A stretch of DNA of 64,000 nucleotides from the NCBI GenBank assembly GCA_013176395.1, contig JABMLP010000012.1, positions 806,001 through 870,000 of the forward strand, read 5' to 3'. Made by a program: the position numbers and the translations under genes. Below the pieces are notes generated by a model that saw only the letters and a list, made by a program, of their open reading frames with translations, was not told the origin of the DNA and did not search any database. Position 1 is the stretch's first letter. Every line of letters starts with the position of its first letter. This stretch comes from Venturia oleaginea. Lineage: Eukaryota; Ascomycota; Dothideomycetes; Venturiales; Venturiaceae. This document shows positions 20,424-29,179 of this stretch, in pieces.

Positions 20424-20434
20424 AACTGAATCTA
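20424..20434 (-). other. Primer binding site of A2
   Basis: Minus-sense TAGATTCAGTT directly after the 5' LTR, complementary over 11 nt to the LTR block AACTGAATCTA. Same layout as A1. Confidence 0.65.
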
Positions 20435-20610
20435 TATTACGGGACGGTAGCTGGAAAGACGCAGCATACTCGTAGCCAAAGATTGTTTAGATTCAGTTAA
20501 AGAGTGAAGGTATCTACAAACAGAGAACCTCAATGAGGTTCTTTCTCTATACTAGGCTCAATCAGGCTTAGGCTCTTAGCCTATACCAACCATGGGCCAT
20601 GCCCATAACA
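20435..20610 (-). repeat. 5' LTR of A2
   Basis: Complete 176-bp LTR in reverse orientation (TATTACGGG to CCCATAACA on the plus strand), ending at the CTCTG target duplication. Confidence 0.93.
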
Positions 20611-20615
20611 CTCTG

Positions 20616-20701
20616 TTTGTAGATACCTTCACTCTTTAACTGAATCTAAACAATCTTTGGCTACGAGTATGCTGCGTCTTTCCAGCTACCGTCCCGTAAT
20701 A
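20616..20701 (+). repeat. 3' LTR of A1, right part
   Basis: Last 86 bp of the A1 3' LTR (from TTTGTAGATACC to CCCGTAATA), displaced 5.6 kb by A2. Followed by GAGAT, the target duplication of A1. Confidence 0.93.
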
Positions 20702-20706
20702 GAGAT

Positions 20707-21396
20707 GAACAAGTTTTCTATCGCTTTGGTTTGGAGATATAGCTTTTACTAAACGAACTAGACTAAAATTGATAAAAATGAGTGAAGATGATCAAGCTTG
20801 ATTTAATCTACGTGGCAGAAGTGAGGAATATATATGCTGCGTCACGTGCTGTCACATGCAGTCACGTGCACAATGTGGTGATCGCCCTTATTCTAACAAA
20901 AATGACCCTCATGCCTTGTTGTACTACTATAACAAGTAAATAGTATTGTAGTTGTCCTACAATATGTGGATAATGGACAAACCTTGGGGTCTCGGTCTCT
21001 AGAAGGGTTATTGAGTTGGGGAAAAAAGGGAGATGAATGATTTTGGCGGAGTTGGGAAGGTAGTAATGTAGTCATCTTCTATATTAGTAATATAGGTAGT
21101 GTTGAACAGTGGCATGCCAGTCCTTGATACCTCAGGCATAGTGCACGTGATAGATGCCAAGGAATGCATTGACATGCATATATATGCATGCAGATGCAAC
21201 GGTGTACTTAACCTCTGCAGTCAATACAGTCAAGTCACAGGGTGACACTCGTTCTGCTCATTGGCTCCTATCGTTAAGTTCGTGTTGAATCTACTTCCGA
21301 ATAACTCTGTTTTGCTCGTTCAGCGTAACAGGTAGAAGGATTTCATGTCAGAGACTAAGATAGTTGTGTAAGTACTGGAGGCTAGGCTAGTATATA
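20707..21396. other. Spacer between Ty3 elements
   Basis: AT-rich with no gene seen. It contains repeated TCACGTGC/TCACATGC blocks at about 20839-20871 and TGCATATATATGCATGCA near 21173-21190. A GTCACAGGGTGACACTCG block near 21235-21252 resembles the start of LTR family B and may be an old LTR remnant. Confidence 0.4.
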
Positions 21397-21631
21397 TGTC
21401 ACGGAGTGACACTGAGAGTGTTACCATGAACTGGTATACACGTGATTCTAGCGCACAAACCGAGGAATCCCTTACCTACCTCGCGATTCCTCCACTGTGC
21501 TTAGATTCTTCACGCAATGTCTTGACTCTTAGAAAGATAATACCATTTGACTTCTATCACGCTCGCTCATAGCTAGTACGGCTAAACACTCGTCAACGTG
21601 CTTTACAACTACTTCTATCGCTCCTGTGACA
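21397..21631 (+). repeat. Solo LTR of Ty3 family B (235 bp)
   Basis: Starts TGTCACGGAGTGACAC and ends GCTCCTGTGACA. It is flanked on both sides by ATATA (21392-21396 and 21632-21636), so it is a complete insertion reduced to one LTR by recombination. It lies in inverted orientation 28 bp from the LTR of element B and differs from it at many positions, mostly transitions, so it is older. Confidence 0.88.
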
Positions 21632-21659
21632 ATATATACCCTTAGCATGTCTATACCGA

Positions 21660-21892
21660 TGTCACGGGAGCAATAGAAGCAGTCGTAGATCACGTTGACA
21701 AATGATTAGCCGTGCTAGCTATAAGCGGGTGTGATAGAAGTCAATGGTAGTATCGTTCTAAGGATCAAAACATTGCGTGAAGAATCTAAGTACAGGGAGG
21801 AATCGCAAGGTATATATGGGATTCCTTGGTTCGTGCGCTGAAGTCACGTGTATACCAGTTCATGGTAACATTCTCAGTGTCACTCCGTGACA
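21660..21892 (-). repeat. 3' LTR of element B (233 bp)
   Basis: Read on the minus strand it starts TGTCACGGAGTGACACTGAG and ends CTCCCGTGACA. A purine tract (AGAGGGGGG, minus sense, about 21896-21905) precedes it. The first 115 bp recur at 26968-27082. Confidence 0.9.
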
Positions 21893-21931
21893 GTACCCCC
21901 CTCTTAAACGGAAAAGAAAAGAAGTAACCAA

Positions 21932-24900
21932 TCAATGGGGGACTACTTTCTCCGGATGCTCTCTTTCGAATTTGGCTGCTGCAGCTGTATCCCATATTTC
22001 GTAAGCTGGTTCCCATGTCTCTTCATCATATCCTTGCCATGATACTAAATACTCGTGGCGTCGTCGTCTCTTATTGTATCGAGAGTCGTTGACTCTCTCA
22101 ACGAGGTATTCCTGTTCGCCGTCGATTTCGACTGGCGGCGGTGGTTCCTGAATCTGTCCGGGTAAGGCTTCGTCATCGTAGACAGGTCGAAGTAAGGAGG
22201 TATGGAAAACGGGGTGTATCTTTATACTTGTAGGGAGTTCAAGTCGGTACGCGTGAGAGGAGATAACTTTCTCTATTCGGAACGGGCCAGCAGACTTCCA
22301 GTCGAGTTTCTTAGCTGGTCTTCGGGTTTTCACATTTCGGATATCTAGCATAACGGAGTCGCCAACTTGATAGGCGGGTGCCGGGTGACGTCGTCGGTTT
22401 GCTTTCTCTTCGTAGACTGCTTGGGCCCATTTCATCTCGTCGTGCAGGAACATCTCAACGTCTTTCATATCTTCGACGAATTTATGAACATCTTGGACTT
22501 GTTGTCGTTGGTAAGCTGGCCGTGTTATTCCGGTAGGGGGCTCGAATCCCATTCTCGGGTGTTGGCCACTATTGGCTAGGAACGGTGTTATTCCTGTCGT
22601 CTCCGAGGCGGTATTGTTTGCCTTAAACTCAGCCATTGGAGTCCAGCGGGCCCAGTCGTCTTGCAGGTAGGCTACGTAGGCACGGAAGTATTGTTCCATT
22701 ACGGAATTCATTCGTTCAGTCTGTCCATCCGTCTCTGGGTGGAAGGCGGTAGACAAACGTGCTTCAATTTTCAATTGTTTCGTGAGTTCATCCCAGAAGG
22801 CGGACACGAACTGGCTGCCTCGATCGGACACGATCGTATCTGGGAGTCCGTGTAGTTTCCAAACGTGCGTAAGGAATAGCCGTGCTACGTCGGGTGCCTT
22901 AATTGAGGCGCAGGGAATAAAGTGAGTCATCTTGCTCAGTCTGTCGACGGCGACCATAACATTTGTGTAGCCTTCGGATTCGGGTAGTTCGATCACAAAG
23001 TCGACAGAGATGTCTTTCCATCTCTTCTCAGGTACAGGTAAGGGTTTCAACAGGCCGCTATATACTTCTCGGGAGGATTTCGAACGTTGACAGACGTGAC
23101 AGCTTCGTACGAAGCGTCTGACAGAGTCGTACATCTGTGGCCAGTAGTACTGGCGGGACAGGACTTCCAAAGTCTTTGTACGGCCTGGGTGACCGCCAAC
23201 AGGAGATTCGTGGACGTAGCGAAGTAGCTTAACCTTCAGTTCGTCCGAACTAGGCAGGACAAGGCGGTCTCGGAAGTACAGGCGGTTGCCTCGGGCCTCA
23301 CATTCTGAAAGACTGATTTTCTTCGATTTCCGAACTCCTTGTCGGAGGAAACCCAAGATCTCCTGGATAAACTCATCGTTTTCGTATTCGTCTTCGATAA
23401 TTTGCTCAATCGACCTATCTGTATCAATAGGGTTTAGTTCTTTGAAAAGTTCGGGACGTAGGAGTGTTTGCTTTCGGTAGAGGCGGGCTTCTTCTTGAGC
23501 AGGTTGGTCTTGCGACCTCCGAGTTAGAGCGTCAGGTTTCTGTCCTTGTGCTCCTGGACGGTAGACGATAGAAAACTGGAAGCGGGAAAGGTATTCAGAC
23601 CAGCGGGCTTGTCGGTGACTAAGTTGTTTCGTCGTACAGAAGTACTGCAGGCTTTTATGATCGCTGAGGACCTTGATCGGAAAGGCGGCTCCTTCGAGTT
23701 CTGGACGCCACTGTTCGAAGCATCGGATGATAGCGAGCAGCTCTTTATCGTAGATCTCGTAGTTGCATTCTGCGGGCGATAGGCGGTGCGAGTAGTAAGC
23801 TACAGGATAGAGCTTCCCGTTAGATCCATATTGAGAGAGTACGCCTCCTGAGGCGTAATCGGACGAGTCGGCTTCCACAACACAGGCTAGTTCGGGGTCG
23901 AAGTGTCTTAGGATCGGTGCGGAAGTAAAGGCTTTTTTGAGAGCCTCAAAGGCTCTTTTGCAGGTTTCGTCGAACGTAAACATAACGTCCTTGCGAGTCA
24001 GTCTGACAAGAGGAGCAACGATTCGAGAGAAGTCGGATATGAACCGTCTATAGAAATTGGCGAACCCAATAAAGGCACGGACGTCCTTTACGTTCAGAGG
24101 GTTCTTCCAACCGGTGATCGCTTCGATTTTCTTCGGGTCCATCCGGATCCCGTCTGTCGCGATGACAAGGCCAAGATAGAGGACTTCGGTCTTATGAAAC
24201 TCGCACTTGTCGATATCAAGTTGGAGCCCAGCTTCGTGTAGGGCCTTCAGGATCAGTTCTACGTGGGTTCGGTGTTCGGAGAGGTTGTTGCTGTACACGA
24301 GGATATCGTCGATATATGCGGTGCAGAAGATATCGAGATACGGACGGAGGACATCGTTTACGTAGTGTTGGAACGTACTCGGGGCGTTTGCAAGTCCGAA
24401 GGGCATAACGAGGTATTCGAAAAGGCCGTATCGTGTCCGGAAGGCTGTGAGCCATTCGTCTCCTTTGGCGATACGAAGGCGGTTAAATGCTGCGATAATA
24501 TCGAGTTTTGTGTAATACTTCGCCTTGCTAAGGCGGTTCAGAGTTTCTTGGATCAATGGGAGCGGGTATCGATTCTTGATCGTAAGGGCGTTCAGAGCTC
24601 GGTAATCGACACAAAAGCGGAGGCCACCTCCAGGTTTCTTGACAAAGATTACAGGCGCGGCAGCGGGAGAGGAACTTGCTCGGATGAATCCTTTAGCGAG
24701 ATGCTCGTCGAGGTACTTTCGTAGAACCTTGAGTTCGTTCTGAGACATGCTGTATAGAGGTCCAAAGCCGGGTTGTTTACCGGGTTCGAGTTGGATCTTG
24801 TGGTCGTAGGATCGGTGGTCAGGGAGGACGTCGGATTTCTTCCGAGAGAAGACGTCAAGGTGCTCGTGGTACTCCGTAGGTACTTTCGTGCGCGGGTCAG

Positions 24901-25564
24901 TGTGTGTTTTCGGGGCTAGAGCCTTCTCAATATCGGACATTGTGATGGCGAAGAGCTCGTGGTCAGGTTTTCGTACAAGTCGGGTAAATGGTACAGCTCC
25001 TATAGCGCAGATATCAATCTCGTCGCATAAGTCAGAGGAGGGTCCCATGTCGGGTTCAGATTCGTGTTCGTGTTCGTGTTCAGGTTCCGGTTCAGGTTCA
25101 GGTTCAGTCAGGGCACGTCTGAAGCTATGCTTCCAGTCATCGTGCTTCCTCCGTATAGATAGAGAGGATCGATTTCGGGCTCGGGTTCGTGCTTCGGGTC
25201 GGGTAGGTGAGAGGGGTTCCTCTACCGGTTCGGGTTCGTGCTTATCACAGCCAGGTGCTGTGAAGTTCAGTCTATGGTTCGCCCAGTCAAAGGCAACCTC
25301 GTGTTTCTTCATCCAGGGCAGACCCAGGATAACATCGTGTTTTCCAAGTGTAGTGACATATAGAGAGATCCTCTCTCTGTGTCCTTCATGTTCAAGTTTG
25401 AGGGAGGCTACATGTGTAATCCTCCCAGCCGTGGTCCGTTTTCCAGTAAAGCCAGTGACGTCGATATATCGTGAGAGTCGGTTCAGTTTCAGGCCGTGTT
25501 GTTGCGCAAAAGGTCTATTGATAAAGCCTATACCAGTAGCTCCACTATCCACCATAGCTTCCAC
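21932..25564 (-). CDS. Pol of Ty3 element B (PR-RT-RH-IN-chromodomain)
   Basis: 1,210 residues from the first Met. The open frame continues upstream of that Met, through NYTSFTSTNWKR, back into the end of gag in the -1 frame. Protease active site VDSGATG is near residue 7. An acidic linker of EP and EH repeats follows near residues 155-175. Reverse transcriptase has YIDD near 415; then RNase H, integrase zinc finger and DDE core (DFVIELP, SDRGSQF, ERMNSVMEQY), and a chromodomain near 1150-1205. The coding part is open, so the enzyme could be functional in trans even though the 5' end of the element is damaged. Confidence 0.9.
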   Translation of the reverse strand: MEAMVDSGATGIGFINRPFAQQHGLKLNRLSRYIDVTGFTGKRTTAGRITHVASLKLEHEGHRERISLYVTTLGKHDVILGLPWMKKHEVAFDWANHRLNFTAPGCDKHEPEPVEEPLSPTRPEARTRARNRSSLSIRRKHDDWKHSFRRALTEPEPEPEPEHEHEHESEPDMGPSSDLCDEIDICAIGAVPFTRLVRKPDHELFAITMSDIEKALAPKTHTDPRTKVPTEYHEHLDVFSRKKSDVLPDHRSYDHKIQLEPGKQPGFGPLYSMSQNELKVLRKYLDEHLAKGFIRASSSPAAAPVIFVKKPGGGLRFCVDYRALNALTIKNRYPLPLIQETLNRLSKAKYYTKLDIIAAFNRLRIAKGDEWLTAFRTRYGLFEYLVMPFGLANAPSTFQHYVNDVLRPYLDIFCTAYIDDILVYSNNLSEHRTHVELILKALHEAGLQLDIDKCEFHKTEVLYLGLVIATDGIRMDPKKIEAITGWKNPLNVKDVRAFIGFANFYRRFISDFSRIVAPLVRLTRKDVMFTFDETCKRAFEALKKAFTSAPILRHFDPELACVVEADSSDYASGGVLSQYGSNGKLYPVAYYSHRLSPAECNYEIYDKELLAIIRCFEQWRPELEGAAFPIKVLSDHKSLQYFCTTKQLSHRQARWSEYLSRFQFSIVYRPGAQGQKPDALTRRSQDQPAQEEARLYRKQTLLRPELFKELNPIDTDRSIEQIIEDEYENDEFIQEILGFLRQGVRKSKKISLSECEARGNRLYFRDRLVLPSSDELKVKLLRYVHESPVGGHPGRTKTLEVLSRQYYWPQMYDSVRRFVRSCHVCQRSKSSREVYSGLLKPLPVPEKRWKDISVDFVIELPESEGYTNVMVAVDRLSKMTHFIPCASIKAPDVARLFLTHVWKLHGLPDTIVSDRGSQFVSAFWDELTKQLKIEARLSTAFHPETDGQTERMNSVMEQYFRAYVAYLQDDWARWTPMAEFKANNTASETTGITPFLANSGQHPRMGFEPPTGITRPAYQRQQVQDVHKFVEDMKDVEMFLHDEMKWAQAVYEEKANRRRHPAPAYQVGDSVMLDIRNVKTRRPAKKLDWKSAGPFRIEKVISSHAYRLELPTSIKIHPVFHTSLLRPVYDDEALPGQIQEPPPPVEIDGEQEYLVERVNDSRYNKRRRRHEYLVSWQGYDEETWEPAYEIWDTAAAAKFEREHPEKVVPH

Positions 25565-25683
25565 TCGAATAGAGATGGATCCTTGGGTGAGTTGGCAAGG
25601 GATAGTGATCAGTCTTTTCCAGTTGGTGCTCGTAAAGGAGGTATAGTTAACAAAGAGCTTGCGATGTGGTCCCGAGTGGCGAC

Positions 25684-26652
25684 TTACGCTCGGGACTTGC
25701 CTTTTGATCGGAATTTTGATGAGTCAGATCGGGAAGAGGTTGAAGACGACGAACGGGACGGAGTGTTTCGACGGGGAGACGCGGTTCGGCTATATCTACT
25801 TAAGGAAGCAGAACGGATTCGGGTAGTCGGGATCGGCGCTTTGCAGTTAGGCGATATGTGCTTCGAAGAGCCACATTTGAAACAGAGGCCTTCCTTCTTT
25901 CGTCGTTCACGTTCGTGGGAGCCTACAGGAGCATAAGAGTTCTCGATTGCGTCAATATCCATAGCGTTTGGATCCTTTGACGATAGAGAGAAGTGTGGCA
26001 AACGTGGTAAGCTTTTCTTTTCATCCTGAAGGAAGCGGATATCATTATCGTAGGAAGAGATCAGGGCAGCGTAATCGTTTAACGAGGAGGGAATCTGGAC
26101 ACCGATCATACTGGTTTTCAGGTCGTGGTTCAATGACATACGAAGTTGCATGATCTGTCCTTCTTCATTTAGTCCTGCGTCGCCAGCGAGGCGTCGGAAC
26201 TCTGCAAAATGAGCTATGAAGCTCTTTCTTCCTTGTTTCAAGAGGCTCAGTTTCGTTTGTGCGGTTGTCTTTCGGTTCGGGTCTCCATATGAGAGGTTCA
26301 GGATCGAGAGGAAGGCTTCGAGTGTAGATGGACGGTGGGAGGTTACTAGTGCAGAGGCATCCTTCCCAATTCGGCTCAATGCGTAACGTAGTTTGTTTTC
26401 GTCTTCCGGGTAACGGTCTGCGTTGCCTTGTAGCTTGTTCTCTAGCTGGTAGAGGAACTCAGGCAGTTCGTGTCTCTTCCCAGTGAATATGGGAGGGTCG
26501 GGGAGTCGTTCAGAGAGTTGCTGGGGTCGGGAGGAGGCTGTTCGGGTCGTATCCGAGGTCGTATCGGGCGAGCTATTCTTGAGCTCTGGCAAGTCGTCTA
26601 TGGGTGGCGGTGGTGTCAGGTTCGTTATTGGAGAGGTGGATGAGGAACGGAG
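25684..26652 (-). pseudogene. Gag of element B, start missing
   Basis: Gag sequence runs from SSSTSPITNLTPPPP to the C-terminus, with a zinc knuckle CFKCGSSKHISPNC (CX2CX4HX4C) followed by a Ser/Arg-rich basic tail. At 26652 the true gag sequence ends. The open frame beyond it to 26790 is only the antisense of the inverted gag segment and is not real N-terminal sequence. Without the start codon, leader and full 5' LTR this copy cannot be expressed normally. Confidence 0.85.
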
Positions 26653-26969
26653 TGCCTGAGTTCCTCTACCAGCTAGAGAACAAGCTACAAGGCAACGCAG
26701 ACCGTTACCCGGAAGACGAAAACAAACTACGTTACGCATTGAGCCGAATTGGGAAGGATGCCTCTGCACTAGTAACCTCCCACCGTCCATCTACACTCGA
26801 AGCCTTCCTCTCGATCCTGAACCTCTCATATGGAGACCCGAACCGAAAGACAACCGCACAAACGAAACTGAGCCTCTTGAAACAAGGAAGAAAGAGCTTC
26901 ATAGCTCATTTTGCAGAGTTCCGACGCCTCGCTGGCGACGCAGGACTAAATGAAGAAGGACAGATCATG
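26653..26969 (+). repeat. Inverted gag segment of element B
   Basis: A 317-bp piece of gag in opposite orientation to the rest of element B. Its translation (LPEFLYQLENKLQG to LNEEGQIM) is identical to part of the gag encoded at about 26150-26466 on the minus strand. It joins gag on its left at 26652/26653 and the LTR fragment on its right near 26968 with a 2-nt shared TG. Confidence 0.9.
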
Positions 26970-27082
26970 AAGAATCTAAGTACAGGGAGGAATCGCAAGG
27001 TATATATGGGATTCCTTGGTTCGTGCGCTGAAGTCACGTGTATACCAGTTCATGGTAACATTCTCAGTGTCACTCCGTGACA
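26968..27082 (-). repeat. Truncated 5' LTR of element B
   Basis: First ~115 bp of the LTR, with the intact TGTCACGG terminus at 27082 next to the ACCGA duplication. The remaining ~118 bp, including the presumed R-U5, are absent. Confidence 0.9.
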
Positions 27083-27087
27083 ACCGA

Positions 27088-27306
27088 GATGAAAGTAAGT
27101 TGTAAAGTATACTACTTGGGGGTGGAGAGGAAGGAAGCTATAAAGTTAATAAGTTTCGGAACAAGAGAGAACTTATCCACACTAACCGAAACGTTGATGC
27201 GAGTCAAGTCGTGTCTCGTGTTATTTATTTTACGGTCTAGGGGTGTTAAGGGATGGAATCCTTCTCTCTAGCTTATCCATGACTAGATTTCAATTGTTCT
27301 CTTGTT
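27088..27306. other. Flank of element B
   Basis: Short AT-rich stretch with no supported gene. Confidence 0.4.
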
Positions 27307-27394
27307 ATTTTGCAAGCGGTCATGTTCTATTTTGCAAGCTGTCATGTTCTATTTCGCAAGCTGTCATGTTCTATTTTGCAAGCTGTCACGTTTC
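27307..27394 (+). repeat. 22-bp tandem repeat, four units
   Basis: Four head-to-tail units of ATTTTGCAAGCTGTCATGTTCT with one or two changes each. The repeats abut directly with no spacers. Confidence 0.85.
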
Positions 27395-27929
27395 CATTTA
27401 AAGATACTTTCTAGAAGGATCTATTTGTAAGAGGAGGATTATATATACGAGCTATCCTTCCTGTACTTACACTTTCTTCTCTGTACTTAGATACTTTGAA
27501 ATACAAGTCGTCTTCTCTCACTTGCGAAATACCTCTGAAGATTGGCCCCTTACAAGGGGTTTATACCATACTCAATCGTCTCCGACCGTTTCTGTATTCG
27601 CCAGTGATTTTGAGGCCCTACTTACTTTAGCTCAGAAGGAGACCACACATTAATACTATGCTATCCTTGCTTTCCATAACCAATTCACAAGGAGGTTCAT
27701 TCCCTTCTTATTCCACCAACGAGATCCTCAATGTCGTGTATGCCCGAAGCCCAAGAATGCCTAGATAGACGTAGCACTTGCCAACGTTGCAACCATTTCC
27801 TGAGCAAACAATCCTACTTCGGGCTCTCAAAAATTCCCTGCAATTGTCAACTCAAAGATTTTCAGAAACCCAGTAGCTACTGTATGTGATTTTGACCTTC
27901 GAATGGTAGAAGAGGCGAAAGAGTACTGC
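27395..27929. other. Region without a recognisable gene
   Basis: AT-rich with no supported reading frame. It lies between the tandem repeat and relic copy 6. Confidence 0.4.
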
Positions 27930-28510
27930 ACTTCACTGCTGCTGAAGCCAAGCGGTATCTCGATCAGCAGCTTCTTTTAGCGACATAACAGACCCACCAA
28001 TACCTCCCGCCAGGTCCGAAGTAGAAGGAGAGTGATGACGCCTAGTCTTATCCTACACAACCCCTGAAGCACCACCTCGCTAGTCCGAAATGGGTTCAAG
28101 CCCTACATTGAGTTCTTGGTGGATATTCCAAATTGTGCCTTCTCGGTCCCATGATGGATATACGTGAGCATCGGCGATTCGGAGGTATGGTGAGTTCAGA
28201 TAACTGAGTGGTATCTCCTCATACCATGCCGCGTACCCTCCACTTACGTACCACCATTCGTGGTTCTTCAGGTAGAGCATGCGGCTGACTCTCGTCCAAG
28301 GTGCATCGCCACCCAATAGGCAATCCACACCATTGCACGATCTTCGTCTTGGTACAGATAGAAGCCAAGATGGGTGTGGAGTTGATGGATTGTTGCGAGG
28401 ATGGAGTCATTGTTAGGAGGTATGATAGAAAGCTTTATATAGTTGGCCCCTATCAATTCAACAAGTGTTCCAACAACTCGCCGGGGTCCAGCTAATGTTT
28501 TCACAGACGT
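27930..28510 (-). pseudogene. F-box-like family, decayed copy 6 (C-terminal part)
   Basis: On the minus strand a frame at 28504-28310 gives IHQLHTHLGFYLYQDEDRAM, resembling the middle block of copies 1 and 3. A frame at 28328-28080 leads to GLEPISD, a stop, then GGASGVV-stop-DKTRRHHSPS, which aligns with GGASRMEWDRTGRRHIPST of copy 4. The TAG again replaces the conserved tryptophan. The N-terminal signature was not found nearby. It lies on the far side of the retrotransposon nest from copies 1-5, on the same strand. Confidence 0.55.
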
Positions 28511-29179
28511 GTCCCCGCGTTACATGTTTGAAAAACTAGTTCGCCCTGCTCGGAGATTCCTCGTGTATCCAATTGAGATACAACCATACGTCCAATCGAC
28601 ATACCAGAACGCATACTGCATATGATGAGGAGTGTAATACGGTCCATTTGATAGGATTACCAACCCAAAATTGTTCATGGACCATCCTGATCCAGGGATA
28701 AATTTGAGTCGACGAATCCACGAGATAGAAAGACAGTATTGCATGCCTCTCGCTCCATCGCTAGCAAGTCTTGCTGGAGACATCTGAGGACGATGCGTAT
28801 GGAAGGGCTATATCGATGGACGAGCAGCAGAACAAGATGGAGTGGGATACTACATGGGAATGGCTAAAGGTGTGGTCTTGTCGTTGGTTCCAAGACCACC
28901 TCAGCAACGAGAAAGGGCAGCCCCCTGGCGTTTGGTGGGTCGACGTCCGCTCTTTCGTCTCCCAACCTCGCGTGGTCGACCCGAACATTAACCATGCAAC
29001 CACAAACCTTTTCACGTATTCTCTCATCAAACATACACTTATGATGACAAATATCCATCACCGCACTTCTTGTTGTCTTTTATCCGCCTAGTTCTAGAAG
29101 TTATTTGGGATCTCATAACTACTAAAACTTCGAGCGACATCATTCTTCAATCAGCTGGGCAGGAGGTTCCTTAGAAGCT
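28511..29179. other. Degenerate region between copies 6 and 7
   Basis: Overlapping open frames on both strands (for example near 28520-29090) have no recognisable domain. It may be eroded upstream sequence of copy 6. Confidence 0.35.

Larger units (their letters stand above)
15033..20610 (-). mobile_element. Ty3 chromovirus A2, nested in A1's 3' LTR
   Basis: Complete 5,578-bp element on the minus strand with two full 176-bp LTRs (20435-20610 as 5' and 15033-15208 as 3'). It is flanked by the 5-bp duplication CTCTG at 15028-15032 and 20611-20615. Gag, pol and even the antisense shadow frames read identically to A1, so the two copies look identical or nearly so in DNA. The insertion point is at the 3' base of the third LTR hairpin. 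It must have inserted after A1 and recently. Confidence 0.95.
9541..20701 (+). mobile_element. Ty3 chromovirus A1, interrupted by nested copy A2
   Basis: Full LTR retrotransposon on the plus strand: 9541-15032 plus 20616-20701, totalling 5,578 bp. It is flanked by the 5-bp target duplication GAGAT (9536-9540 and 20702-20706). Parts in order are 5' LTR (9541-9716), an 11-nt priming site, gag, pol in the -1 frame, a purine tract, and a 3' LTR split after its 90th base by A2. The C-terminal chromodomain of pol places it in the chromovirus branch of Ty3/Gypsy (Metaviridae). Both main frames are open, so it may be competent. Confidence 0.93.
21660..27082 (-). mobile_element. Ty3 chromovirus B with rearranged 5' end
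   Basis: 5,423-bp minus-strand element flanked by the 5-bp duplication ACCGA (21655-21659 and 27083-27087). From its 5' side it has the first ~115 bp of an LTR (27082 to about 26968), an inverted gag segment (26653-26969 in plus sense), gag without its start, pol, a purine tract and a full 3' LTR (21892-21660). The 5' LTR end, the priming site and the gag start are missing, replaced by the inverted gag piece. Intact target duplications mean the rearranged molecule itself was integrated. Confidence 0.9.

Noticed and set aside
21397..21892. A single ~495-bp LTR or foldback transposon
   Set aside because: Each arm has its own correct TG...CA ends and its own 5-bp duplication (ATATA for the left, ACCGA for the right with 27083-27087), so these are two insertions.
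26653..26790. N-terminal extension of element B Gag
   Set aside because: This part of the minus frame is the antisense of the inverted gag segment on the plus strand.
27307..27394. CRISPR-like array
   Set aside because: Repeats are directly abutting with no spacers, and the genome is fungal.
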